Shown one piece after another: positions 1 through 7,184 of a stretch of 17,547 nt of DNA. A program made the translations under genes and the position numbers. Position 1 is the stretch's first letter, and the number at the start of each line of letters is the position of its first letter. The stretch is from an uncultured Lachnospiraceae bacterium. GTDB taxonomy: Bacteria > Bacillota > Clostridia > Lachnospirales > Lachnospiraceae. The notes below the pieces were generated by a model. The model did no database searches. It was not told the DNA's origin and saw only the letters and a list, made by a program, of their open reading frames with translations. The stretch covers positions 1-17,547 of the forward strand of contig CADBOW010000221.1 of the NCBI GenBank assembly GCA_902796375.1. Direction: 5' to 3'.

Positions 1-444
1 ATTATCCTTAAAGAAGCTCATGGACACATAACAGTGACCCTTTGCAGGCGTTCCGATCTCCTGATTATCCTTGTCAAAAAGCTTTATGCCGTTTTCCTCT
101 TTGGTCATCAGAAGCATGGTATTATTTGTCTTCGGACGGGTTCCGTCCTCCATGGTATAATCGGTTTTTTCCGAATAGATCACGTGATCCAGACGGTAGT
201 CCTTCATATTCGGATTCGTCCTGACAAAATCATCCATTGCGGTATAGCCGCCCTCTCCCATGGTGATAACGACATAATCACCGACTCCTGCCTTATCCAG
301 GTAGTAATCCGTTCCTGAGAGTACTATGAATACGTTGGAGAGCCCGCTGGCCACGAACATGGTAGCCAGAATGATGAATATGGTCAGGATGCAATTCATC
401 ATCCGTTTCTTCTTCAGATCTTTTTTCAGCATTCGAAACAACAT
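1..444 (-). CDS. FtsX-like ABC transporter permease, N-terminal part (cut by the window edge)
   Basis: An open frame of 148 codons starts at ATG 444 and runs off the left edge without a stop. The product starts with a very basic segment (MLFRMLKKDLKKKR), then one hydrophobic membrane segment at about residues 17-37, then a soluble, probably extracellular region rich in Asp, Tyr and Thr. This layout (basic N-terminus, one helix, large external domain) is that of FtsX/MacB-type ABC permeases, which work with a separate ATPase. The conserved C-terminal FtsX helices lie outside the window, so the family call is an inference. An AAGGGGAAA ribosome binding site lies 8-9 bases before the start. The gene follows a terminator-like hairpin and has a plausible promoter of its own, so it is probably a separate unit from the c-di-GMP gene. 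Substrate unknown. Confidence 0.7.
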   Translation of the reverse strand, partial: MLFRMLKKDLKKKRMMNCILTIFIILATMFVASGLSNVFIVLSGTDYYLDKAGVGDYVVITMGEGGYTAMDDFVRTNPNMKDYRLDHVIYSEKTDYTMEDGTRPKTNNTMLLMTKEENGIKLFDKDNQEIGTPAKGHCYVSMSFFKDN

Positions 445-472
445 GATCCGTTTCCCCTTTCGCTTTGTTCTG

Positions 473-502
473 AATATAGAATACACGGAACTTATTAAAC
501 AA
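473..502 (-). promoter_or_regulatory. Putative sigma-A promoter of the ABC permease gene
   Basis: On the minus strand a TTGTTT box (497-502) is separated by 18 bases from a TATATT box (473-478), in an AT-rich stretch that stands out from its GC-rich surroundings. The -10 box ends 28 bases before the ATG at 444, leaving room for a short leader with the ribosome binding site. It lies just downstream of the hairpin at 528-551, as expected for the start of a new unit. The boxes are imperfect, so this is a sequence-based prediction only. Confidence 0.5.
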
Positions 503-527
503 AAATTAAATCCTTCGGGTATGAAGA

Positions 528-551
528 AAGAGATGGAATGATCCACCTCTT
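528..551 (-). terminator. Intrinsic terminator-like hairpin after the c-di-GMP gene
   Basis: The minus-strand transcript can form a 10-bp stem (AAGAGGTGGA / TCCATCTCTT, one G-U pair) with a 4-base loop, followed by a modest U-rich run (TTTCTTC). It lies 25 bases past the stop of the REC/GGDEF/HD-GYP gene and before the next promoter. The U-tract is interrupted, so termination may be partial. Confidence 0.55.
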
Positions 552-576
552 ATCTTCTCATAACAGTATCCGTTTC

Positions 577-2955
577 TCAGGTACGATGCCTTCGGTCATG
601 CTCCCGAAGGTCATACTCCTTATCCTCATCCATGATCCGGAGCATGATATCCGCAAACCGGGGATCGAACTGTGTGCCCTTGCCCTTCTCCAGTTCTTCC
701 CGGACCTTCTCCTGTGAAAGCACGTCACGATAGCTTCTGTAGCTGGTCATGGCATCATAGGCATCCGCCACTGCAATGATCCTTGCCTCCTCCGGGATCT
801 CCTCTCCCTTCAGGCCGTCCGGATATCCGCCGCCGCCATACCGCTCATGATGCCAGTGGGCACCCACCGCCAGATTCGGCATCTCCGTGATCTTCTTCAG
901 AATCCGTGCGCCTACCACCGGATGCTTCTTGATCTGTTCAAATTCTTCATCATTCAGGCGCCCCGGCTTGTTGATCACCTCATCCGGAACACCGATCTTT
1001 CCTACGTCATGGAGAAGACCCATAATATAAATGTCACTCTGCTCCTTCGTATCATATCCGAAGCGTTTCGCGATCTCACGGGAATACTCCGCCACACGGC
1101 CGGAGTGACCGTTGGTATAGGTATCCTTCGCATCAATGGCATCCGCCAGCGCCTGTACCACATGGATCAGAAGCTGTTCATTTTCCCGGGTCTTCCGGTC
1201 CACCTCTGCTCCCAGATTCTTCTGCAGCCGGAGCAGCTGTACGATCTGACGGATCCGAAGGGAAAGCGCCTCCGGCGTAAAGGGCTTCCGGATGTAATCC
1301 ATGGCCCCGAGACTCAGTGCCTTTGCTTCCGCGGACTCATCCTCATTTCCGGTGAGGAAGATCACCGGGATATCCGCGATCTCCGACTCTGACATCTTCA
1401 GCAGACGGAAGGTCTCGAAGCCGTCCATTTCCGGCATCTTTACATCCAGAAGGATCATATCCGGACGATTCGTCTGTACAAAATCCAGAAGTGCCTTTCC
1501 GGAACGAAGTGCGGTCACCCGCATATTATTCTTGCTGAGAACGTGTCCTGCGATCTTCAGGTTTGCCACATCGTCATCCACAACCGCAACCCAGAGGACC
1601 TCTCCGTCCCCTCGGTTCAGATTGTCCTGTCCCAGAAACTCCGTCTCATATGTCATCACCGGAAGATTCTGATCCGACTCACCCCAGGTCCGCATCACAT
1701 GGCCGATCACCTGTTCCACCGCATCCTCACGGATATCCGTGAAAAATACGAAGAACTGATTTTTCCTGCAGCGCATCACCAGATCACTCTTTCGGAGCAC
1801 TACTGTGATATGCTCCCCGAACCGGTCACAGCTTTCAGCAAATTCCTGATCATTCATATCCCCGTCCGGTGAAAGAGTCAGAAGAAGCTTACATGCATTT
1901 CTGTGATATCTCTCAATATACCGCATCACAAAACGATATACATAGATGAAGGCATCCTGATTCAGCAGCAGCGCACTGTCGGAAATATTCCGTTCCTGCA
2001 TAAGGATGGAAAGGGTTTTCAGATTAATGGCCTGTGATTCACCTTCCTCTCCGCCGGACATATCGGGCTTATAGATAGAATAGCCATGCTTTCCGTTACG
2101 CTTCACCTGATACAGCGCCTGATCTGCCTCCTTAACGGACATATGATAGTCCGATGAATTGGCTTCCATATATGTGATACCGATGGAGGCACCCAGAGGG
2201 ATTCCCATATCCTCCCCCATCAGTCGTTTTGCTTCCTCCACCAGATGGGCATTCAGATTTGCAGAGAATTTCTGCAGATCCTTCTCCTTTGCCATTCCCA
2301 TACCGAACATCTGGAATTCGTCTCCGCCGATGCGTCCCAGAAGGCTGCCCGGTGCTACATTTTCCCGGATCAGCTTTGCAAATACCCGGAGGATCTCGTC
2401 TCCCATTTCATGGCCGTACAGATCGTTCACCAGCTTGAAGGAATCCAGGTCGATCATCATAAGATAACCGCTCTTCTTCTGGGATGCCAGAGTAACCTGC
2501 TCCGCCATGGCTCCCTTGTTCAGGAAACCGGTGAGCTTGTCTGTTGATGCTTCCTCCTGAAAATGGATGATCTGCTGCTGAATGCTCAGAATACTCTGGA
2601 CTCTTCGAAGCAGGATCTCGGGAATAAAGGGCTTTCGGATATAATCGGAAACGCCCATTTCAAAGCCCTTGTCCTCGGAAGAGCTCTTCTCATCCGCCGT
2701 AAGGAAAATGACCGGGATCTCGGGGATCCCCTGCTCCTTCTCCAGCTCACGCAGCTTCTCCAGTGTTTCAAAGCCGTCCATTCCCGGCATGAGAATATCC
2801 AGAAGGATCAGATCCGGTCGGTTCTTCCTGACAAAGGTAAGAAGCGCCTCTCCGGATTTCACTGCCGTGACGCGATAATTATTCTTGCTGAGAATATGTC
2901 CCGCAAGTTTTAAATTATTCAGATCATCATCTACTACTACAATCCATCCTGCCAT
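577..2955 (-). CDS. REC-GGDEF-degenerate GGDEF-REC-HD-GYP c-di-GMP signalling protein
   Basis: A 792-residue cytoplasmic signalling protein predicted to make and degrade cyclic di-GMP under phosphorylation control. Domains in order: receiver 1 (about 1-125; acidic D9-D11, phospho-acceptor D53, T86, K108); an intact GGDEF diguanylate cyclase (about 138-295; GGDEF at 210-214, no RxxD inhibitory site before it); a second GGDEF-like domain (about 310-428) in which the signature is RKNQF (397-401) while RKSD (388-391) keeps the RxxD pattern; receiver 2 (about 454-575; D460-D462, D504, T535, K557); and an HD-GYP phosphodiesterase (about 590-782; H617, H649-D650, K653, H678, H700, H702-H703, G710-Y711-P712). 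No membrane segments are visible. The start ATG has AGAAGG upstream. It is the last gene of the run that begins with rnfC, 24 bases after the NUDIX gene, and is followed by a terminator-like hairpin. The partner kinase is not in the window. Domain calls are from motifs; enzymatic balance is unknown. Confidence 0.93.
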   Translation of the reverse strand: MAGWIVVVDDDLNNLKLAGHILSKNNYRVTAVKSGEALLTFVRKNRPDLILLDILMPGMDGFETLEKLRELEKEQGIPEIPVIFLTADEKSSSEDKGFEMGVSDYIRKPFIPEILLRRVQSILSIQQQIIHFQEEASTDKLTGFLNKGAMAEQVTLASQKKSGYLMMIDLDSFKLVNDLYGHEMGDEILRVFAKLIRENVAPGSLLGRIGGDEFQMFGMGMAKEKDLQKFSANLNAHLVEEAKRLMGEDMGIPLGASIGITYMEANSSDYHMSVKEADQALYQVKRNGKHGYSIYKPDMSGGEEGESQAINLKTLSILMQERNISDSALLLNQDAFIYVYRFVMRYIERYHRNACKLLLTLSPDGDMNDQEFAESCDRFGEHITVVLRKSDLVMRCRKNQFFVFFTDIREDAVEQVIGHVMRTWGESDQNLPVMTYETEFLGQDNLNRGDGEVLWVAVVDDDVANLKIAGHVLSKNNMRVTALRSGKALLDFVQTNRPDMILLDVKMPEMDGFETFRLLKMSESEIADIPVIFLTGNEDESAEAKALSLGAMDYIRKPFTPEALSLRIRQIVQLLRLQKNLGAEVDRKTRENEQLLIHVVQALADAIDAKDTYTNGHSGRVAEYSREIAKRFGYDTKEQSDIYIMGLLHDVGKIGVPDEVINKPGRLNDEEFEQIKKHPVVGARILKKITEMPNLAVGAHWHHERYGGGGYPDGLKGEEIPEEARIIAVADAYDAMTSYRSYRDVLSQEKVREELEKGKGTQFDPRFADIMLRIMDEDKEYDLREHDRRHRT

Positions 2956-2979
2956 GATGTCCTTCTAATCCTCTCATTC

Positions 2980-3543
2980 TTAATCCTGCTTTGACCATAG
3001 ATAACAATATGCCTGTGTTCTTGCCGCAAATCTTGAAGTGGCAAGCAGCTCCCGGATCTCCGCCTTCGTATACCAGCCGGCCTCGATCTCCTCAAATTCG
3101 GAGTCGCTTTCCCGGATCTCTCCCTCGGCCACTCCCACCACACATACATTTTTCTCGTTTGAGAAGCCCACAGCACTGTAGCTCTCACCGATCCGATCGG
3201 TGATCTCCGTAAGGACCAGTCCCGTTTCTTCCCTCAGCTCCCGACCGGCCGCCTGTTCCGGCGTCTCACCGGAATCGATCAGCCCCGCAGGGAAATTATA
3301 TACCCAGTCCCCCGGCGCCAGGCGAAATTCCCGGTTGAGGAGCACCTTCTCTCCGTCCCGGCTGTGCATGATCAGTACCACCGCATCCGGCCCCCGGTCA
3401 TGCAGATTATCAAAGTCCGTGATATTCCTGTCTCGGCTGATCATTTCATAGATCTTTTCCTCTCCTGAGGCGGTTTCATAGGTCAGATCATATCTGGTGA
3501 TATATTGTCCTTCTTCTTTTTTCTCCAGCTTCCGAAATTTCAT
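2980..3543 (-). CDS. NUDIX hydrolase, ADP-ribose pyrophosphatase-like
   Basis: A 187-residue soluble NUDIX protein. The full NUDIX box (G-x5-E-x7-R-E-U-x-E-E-x-G-U) lies at residues 87-109, with metal-binding E102, E105 and E106, preceded by FPAG as in ADP-ribose pyrophosphatases (NudF group). Its length fits that group. Family members split nucleoside diphosphates linked to another moiety, often ADP-ribose to AMP and ribose 5-phosphate; the real substrate cannot be read from the sequence. The start has AAAGGAG 7 bases upstream. It sits 12 bases after the YigZ-family gene and 24 bases before the c-di-GMP gene, so all three are probably co-transcribed. Confidence 0.88.
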   Translation of the reverse strand: MKFRKLEKKEEGQYITRYDLTYETASGEEKIYEMISRDRNITDFDNLHDRGPDAVVLIMHSRDGEKVLLNREFRLAPGDWVYNFPAGLIDSGETPEQAAGRELREETGLVLTEITDRIGESYSAVGFSNEKNVCVVGVAEGEIRESDSEFEEIEAGWYTKAEIRELLATSRFAARTQAYCYLWSKQD

Positions 3544-3555
3544 CCTGCATCTCCT

Positions 3556-4164
3556 TTATCCCAGAAAAAGCTCTCCTGTCTGTATCTCCGCCTTTCCTGC
3601 CGTGGCCTCCGTAATGGCTGCCGTAACAGGTACCACACGTTCCTCCGGCACATCCGCGGACAGGGTGATCTGTTCCTGATAGTCCACCTCCGGCGTCAGT
3701 CCCTCCTCTCGGAGGATATACTGGATCCTGCCCAGATCCGGATAGCTGACACAGCAGGTCACTCTCCGTTTCGGTCGGATCTCAGCGATCCGGCTGTTTT
3801 TCACCGCCTCCTGTGCCGCTTCGGTATAGGCCCGTACCAGTCCGCCGGTTCCCAGCAGCGTTCCTCCGAAATATCGGGTTACAACCACCAGCGCACCCAC
3901 CAGTCCCGCGCCGGTCAGCACATCCATCATGGGCTTTCCTGCGGTCTGACTGGGTTCTCCGTCATCCGAGAATTTCTCCGAATTCTCCAGCCGGTAGGCA
4001 TAGCAGTTATGACGGGCATCATAGTATTTCTTACGGATCCCGGCAATCTGATCTGCTGCCTCCTCCGGTGTGGCCACCGGAAAGGTGATGCCTAAAAATC
4101 TGGATTTTTTCACCACCACTTCGGAGGTTCCGCCCTCCAGCAGTTTGAAGATTGACTCCGCCAT
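3556..4164 (-). CDS. YigZ / IMPACT family protein (UPF0029)
   Basis: A 202-residue protein with the IMPACT-type N-terminal domain: KKSRFLG (19-25), the ARHNCYAYR region (50-58), the signature DDGEPSQTAGKP (67-78) and VTRYFGGTLLGTGGLVRAY (95-113). The C-terminal part (about 135-200) matches the smaller YigZ second domain. The bacterial function is poorly defined; the eukaryotic relative IMPACT regulates the kinase GCN2, and a bacterial role linked to translation or nucleic acid binding is only inferred. It lies 27 bases after nrdR and 12 bases before the NUDIX gene, with an AAAGGG ribosome binding site, and is probably co-transcribed with both. Confidence 0.92.
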   Translation of the reverse strand: MAESIFKLLEGGTSEVVVKKSRFLGITFPVATPEEAADQIAGIRKKYYDARHNCYAYRLENSEKFSDDGEPSQTAGKPMMDVLTGAGLVGALVVVTRYFGGTLLGTGGLVRAYTEAAQEAVKNSRIAEIRPKRRVTCCVSYPDLGRIQYILREEGLTPEVDYQEQITLSADVPEERVVPVTAAITEATAGKAEIQTGELFLG

Positions 4165-4191
4165 GCGATCACCCTTTAATTACCCTTACTC

Positions 4192-4641
4192 TTATTTCAG
4201 CAGCTTCTTCAGTTCGTCCATGAAGGTGTTTACGTCCTTGAATTCCCGGTATACGGATGCAAAGCGGACGTAGGCAACCTCGTCCAGGGAACGGATCTTA
4301 TCCATAACGATCCCTCCCACCACGGAGCTTTCCACTTCTCTCTGTCCCAGATTGAAGATTTCCGCCTCGATGGCGTCCACACATGCCTCGATCTGATCCA
4401 TGGTTACCGGCCGCTTGTGGCAGGAACGCACCAGACCCTTCTCGATCTTCGCCCGGTCATATACCTCTCTGGTCCGGTCCTTCTTTATGATCATAAGCGG
4501 GATGGTCTCCACCTTCTCATAGGTGGTAAAACGCTTTCCGCATACATCACACTGACGACGGCGGCGGATCGAACTGTTATCGTCTGCCGGACGGGAATCG
4601 ATCACCCTTGTATTTTCATCTCCGCAAAATGGACATTTCAT
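4192..4641 (-). CDS. nrdR: Transcriptional repressor NrdR
   Basis: A 149-residue protein of the usual NrdR length. It has the zinc ribbon (C3, C6, C31, C34) with the basic RRRR stretch at 26-29, followed by an ATP-cone domain from about residue 49 (PLMIIKKD onward). NrdR represses ribonucleotide reductase genes by sensing ATP/dATP and binding paired NrdR boxes. No such paired boxes were recognised in this window, so its targets are elsewhere. It starts 34 bases after the rnfB stop with GGGAGAAG upstream of ATG. No terminator is visible in that gap, so transcription probably continues from the rnf operon, linking a dNTP-level regulator to an energy-conservation operon. Confidence 0.97.
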   Translation of the reverse strand: MKCPFCGDENTRVIDSRPADDNSSIRRRRQCDVCGKRFTTYEKVETIPLMIIKKDRTREVYDRAKIEKGLVRSCHKRPVTMDQIEACVDAIEAEIFNLGQREVESSVVGGIVMDKIRSLDEVAYVRFASVYREFKDVNTFMDELKKLLK

Positions 4642-4675
4642 ATTCTCTTCTCCCTTCTCCTCACTTCTTTCTCTC

Positions 4676-5470
4676 TCAGGAAATGGACTTCGCAGGGCAT
4701 TTCATGGCGCACACCCCGCAGTTGACACATTTCTCATAATCAATGACCGGAAGATTATCCTTCATTTCGATGGCTCCTGCCGGACACTGCTTTGCACACA
4801 TGGTACATCCGAGGCAGCCCACACTGCACGCCTTCTTAACGTCCAGGCCCTTCTCCTTCGAACCGCACATGATATGATGCTTCTTATCCGCAGGCACCAG
4901 TGTGATCAGGTGTCTCGGACAGGTGGCAACGCATTTTCCGCAGGCCACGCATTTCTCCGGATCAACCACCGCGATCCCGTCCATCAGTGAGATCGCACCG
5001 AATTCACAGACAGCCATACATTCGCCGTATCCCAGACATCCGAAGGTGCATGCCTTCGGGCCGCCATTGGGTGTATTTCCCGCAATGCTGCAGACCTCGG
5101 GGCCCACATAGGCGTACACATCCTGAGCCTTATCGCAGTCGCCCTTACAATGCACCAGTGCAACCATCCGTTCCGTAGGCTGTTCCGCCCCGCCTCCCAG
5201 TATGGCAGCCACCTTCTCTGCCACGGCAGGTCCACCCACCGGACAGGCATTTGTCGGTGCTTCACCGGCAGCAATGGCCTTTGCAAGCCCGTCACAGCCG
5301 GGATAACCGCATGCTCCGCAGTTATTTCCCGGAAGCACCTCCCGGACTGCCTTCTCCGTTTCATTTTCATCTACCTTGAATACCCTGCTGGCCTTCCCCA
5401 GAAGAAGTCCCACCAGGACTCCGACACCGCCGATGATCCCGGCGGCAACCAGTGTTCCTGTAACATCCAT
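4676..5470 (-). CDS. rnfB: Rnf complex subunit B (multi-cluster ferredoxin-like protein)
   Basis: RnfB is the iron-sulfur subunit thought to accept electrons from reduced ferredoxin in the membrane-bound Rnf complex. With the start at 5470 it has 264 residues: an N-terminal membrane helix (about 4-25), the 4Fe-4S domain (C51, C54, C59, C76), a cysteine-rich stretch (C108, C112, C127, C141, C145, C151, C155) and three CxxCxxCxxxCP motifs (C174-C184, C219-C229, C248-C258). It is richer in cysteine than proteobacterial RnfB, as known for clostridial forms. Start choice: an upstream in-frame ATG at 5479 lies directly against the AGAGG ribosome binding site with no spacing, while the ATG at 5470 has a normal spacing of about 8-9, so 5470 is preferred. 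It follows rnfA after about 30 bases and is the last rnf gene. Confidence 0.95.
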   Translation of the reverse strand: MDVTGTLVAAGIIGGVGVLVGLLLGKASRVFKVDENETEKAVREVLPGNNCGACGYPGCDGLAKAIAAGEAPTNACPVGGPAVAEKVAAILGGGAEQPTERMVALVHCKGDCDKAQDVYAYVGPEVCSIAGNTPNGGPKACTFGCLGYGECMAVCEFGAISLMDGIAVVDPEKCVACGKCVATCPRHLITLVPADKKHHIMCGSKEKGLDVKKACSVGCLGCTMCAKQCPAGAIEMKDNLPVIDYEKCVNCGVCAMKCPAKSIS

Positions 5471-5502
5471 GTATTCCATCCTCTTTCATATGATCCCAAA
5501 GC

Positions 5503-6075
5503 CTACATCAGGCCTGAGAATCCGTTAAACGCAAGGGCCATAAGTCCGGCGGCGATCAGAATGATCGGACCGCCCTGAAAGGCCTTGGGTATGTTGTTTC
5601 GTTCCATTTTCTCCCGAATGCTGGCCAGGATCGTGATCGCGATGGCAAATCCCACTGCGGAGAAGAATCCGTTCAGGATACTCCAGCCCACAGACAGCTG
5701 ATCCTGTACATTACTGATGGCGATACCAAGTACCGCACAGTTGGTGGTGATCAGCGGAAGGTATACTCCCAGCGCCTTGTACAGGGTGGGAACCTTTTTC
5801 TTCAGGAACATTTCAACGAACTGAACCAGTCCGGCTATGATCAGGATAAACGCGATGGTATTCAGATACTCCAGCGACAGCGGAACAAGCACCAGATAAT
5901 ACACGATGCTGGTCACGGTGCTGGCCAGAGTCATAACGAAAATGACCGCCCCGCCCATGCCGGCTGCCGTTTTGGTATTCTTTGATACGCCAAGGAATGG
6001 GCAGAGTCCCTGGAACTGTACCAGTACCACATTATTTACAAGTGCTGCGGAGATCGCAAACAGAAAAATGTTCAT
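5503..6075 (-). CDS. rnfA: Rnf complex subunit A (integral membrane)
   Basis: A 190-residue, highly hydrophobic protein with about six membrane segments, the usual size for RnfA. It pairs with RnfE; the two are inverted paralogues that hold an iron-sulfur cluster in the middle of the membrane and help couple electron flow to Na+ or H+ export. The expected cysteines are present: C25 in GLCPFLG and C113 in TNCAVLG. Its start overlaps the rnfE stop by four bases (ATGA), indicating translational coupling. Confidence 0.96.
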   Translation of the reverse strand: MNIFLFAISAALVNNVVLVQFQGLCPFLGVSKNTKTAAGMGGAVIFVMTLASTVTSIVYYLVLVPLSLEYLNTIAFILIIAGLVQFVEMFLKKKVPTLYKALGVYLPLITTNCAVLGIAISNVQDQLSVGWSILNGFFSAVGFAIAITILASIREKMERNNIPKAFQGGPIILIAAGLMALAFNGFSGLM

Positions 6076-7184
6076 TTCTTCGTCACCTCCTCTGCCTGAT
6101 CCTTCCCCTTCATATCGGAGGTGACTTCACCGGTTTCCATGTCCAGCGTTACGGTCCCCTCCCAGGAGGATTTACCGGAAGTGGTATGATCCTTCGCCAG
6201 GATCTCCTCTACATCATCGTCGTCATCACCCTCCGAAGCCGGCTGTCCTGATGTCGCGGACTTGCCGTTTCCGGCCTTCTCAGCCTTTCCGGCTGTGGTC
6301 TTGCCGCTCCCGGCCTTCTCAGTCTTTCCGACCTTCTCGGTCTTGCCGCTCTCAGCCTTCTCAGTCTTCTCCGTCTTTCCGGCTGCGGGCTTTCCGCTCT
6401 CTGCCTTCTCTGCCTTTCCGGCTGCAGGCTTTCCGCTCTCTGCCTTCTCTGCCTTCTCTGCCTTTCCGGCTGCGGGCTTTCCACTTCCCTCCGGCTCGCA
6501 ATTGGCAGAATTTCTGCCTGCACATGCCAGATTCGTACATCCGGCACAGCTGTCTATCCTGCGGAGCTTCGGTTTACCGCCCTTCTTCTTCGCCTTCCGG
6601 ATGGCTGCCGCATTGATCCCGGCAATGATGAAGGCAAGAATGAAGAATGCTCCCGGATTGGAGGTAAATATCTTAATGGGATCCCAGAGCTCTGCCGTCA
6701 CGGTGAAGCCGAAGACGGTTCCTGCCCCGAGAAACTCTCTCAGTATACCGATCAGGGTAAGGCCTATCGTGAAGCCGAGTCCCATTCCGATCCCGTCAAA
6801 TACCGAAGGGATCACCGGGTTCTTGGAGGCATAGGCCTCTGCACGGCCCAGGATGATACAGTTTACAACGATCAGCGAGATAAACACGCCCAGACTGTCA
6901 TACAGCTCCGGAGTGAATGCCTGCATCAGGAAGCTGATGATGGTCACAAAGGAAGCAATGATCGTGATAAATGCGGGGATCCGCACTTTATCCGGAATAT
7001 GCTTCCGCAGAGCCGAGATCATAAGATTACTCATGACCAGAACGGCTGTGGTCGCAAGTCCCATACCCAATCCGTTAATGGCCGTGGATGTAACCGCCAG
7101 CGTGGGACACATTCCCAGCATCTGGACGAAGGTCGGATTTTCCCTGATCACTCCGTTATAGAGGCGTTCGACACATTTATTCAT
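6072..7184 (-). CDS. rnfE: Rnf complex subunit E with a long repetitive C-terminal extension
   Basis: Residues 1 to about 198 are a standard RnfE: roughly six membrane helices, C26 in GMCPTLA and C109 in VNCIILGR (the pair expected to bind the shared iron-sulfur cluster with RnfA), and GRAEAYASKNP (113-123). Known RnfE proteins usually end soon after the last helix, at roughly 200-240 residues. This one has 370. The extra part holds a basic stretch, a four-cysteine motif (C213, C216, C221, C229), about 72 residues of imperfect Lys/Ala/Glu/Gly repeats (236-307), an acidic run (D320-D324) and a final segment with WEGTVTLDMETGEV. The frame is open to the ATGA overlap with rnfA, so the tail is not a frameshift artefact visible here. 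The start has a strong AGGAGG 8 bases upstream and lies 8 bases inside the end of rnfDG. Confidence 0.95.
   Translation of the reverse strand: MNKCVERLYNGVIRENPTFVQMLGMCPTLAVTSTAINGLGMGLATTAVLVMSNLMISALRKHIPDKVRIPAFITIIASFVTIISFLMQAFTPELYDSLGVFISLIVVNCIILGRAEAYASKNPVIPSVFDGIGMGLGFTIGLTLIGILREFLGAGTVFGFTVTAELWDPIKIFTSNPGAFFILAFIIAGINAAAIRKAKKKGGKPKLRRIDSCAGCTNLACAGRNSANCEPEGSGKPAAGKAEKAEKAESGKPAAGKAEKAESGKPAAGKTEKTEKAESGKTEKVGKTEKAGSGKTTAGKAEKAGNGKSATSGQPASEGDDDDDVEEILAKDHTTSGKSSWEGTVTLDMETGEVTSDMKGKDQAEEVTKK
6264..6479 (-). repeat. Imperfect tandem repeat coding the RnfE tail
   Basis: Five consecutive in-frame units of 48, 39, 48, 42 and 39 bases code residues 236-307 of RnfE: KPAAGKAEKAEKAESG, KPAAGKAEKAESG, KPAAGKTEKTEKAESG, KTEKVGKTEKAGSG and KTTAGKAEKAGNG. 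Unit lengths differ by insertion or loss of an EKA or TEK triplet, as expected from slippage or unequal recombination. All changes keep the frame. Confidence 0.9.

Noticed and set aside
5471..5479. A start of rnfB at ATG 5479
   Set aside because: Its ribosome binding site would touch the start codon; the ATG at 5470 has normal spacing and matches the usual RnfB N-terminus.
6255..6500. A CRISPR-like or mobile repeat array
   Set aside because: The repeats are in frame within rnfE, vary by whole triplets and have no spacers, so they are coding repeats.
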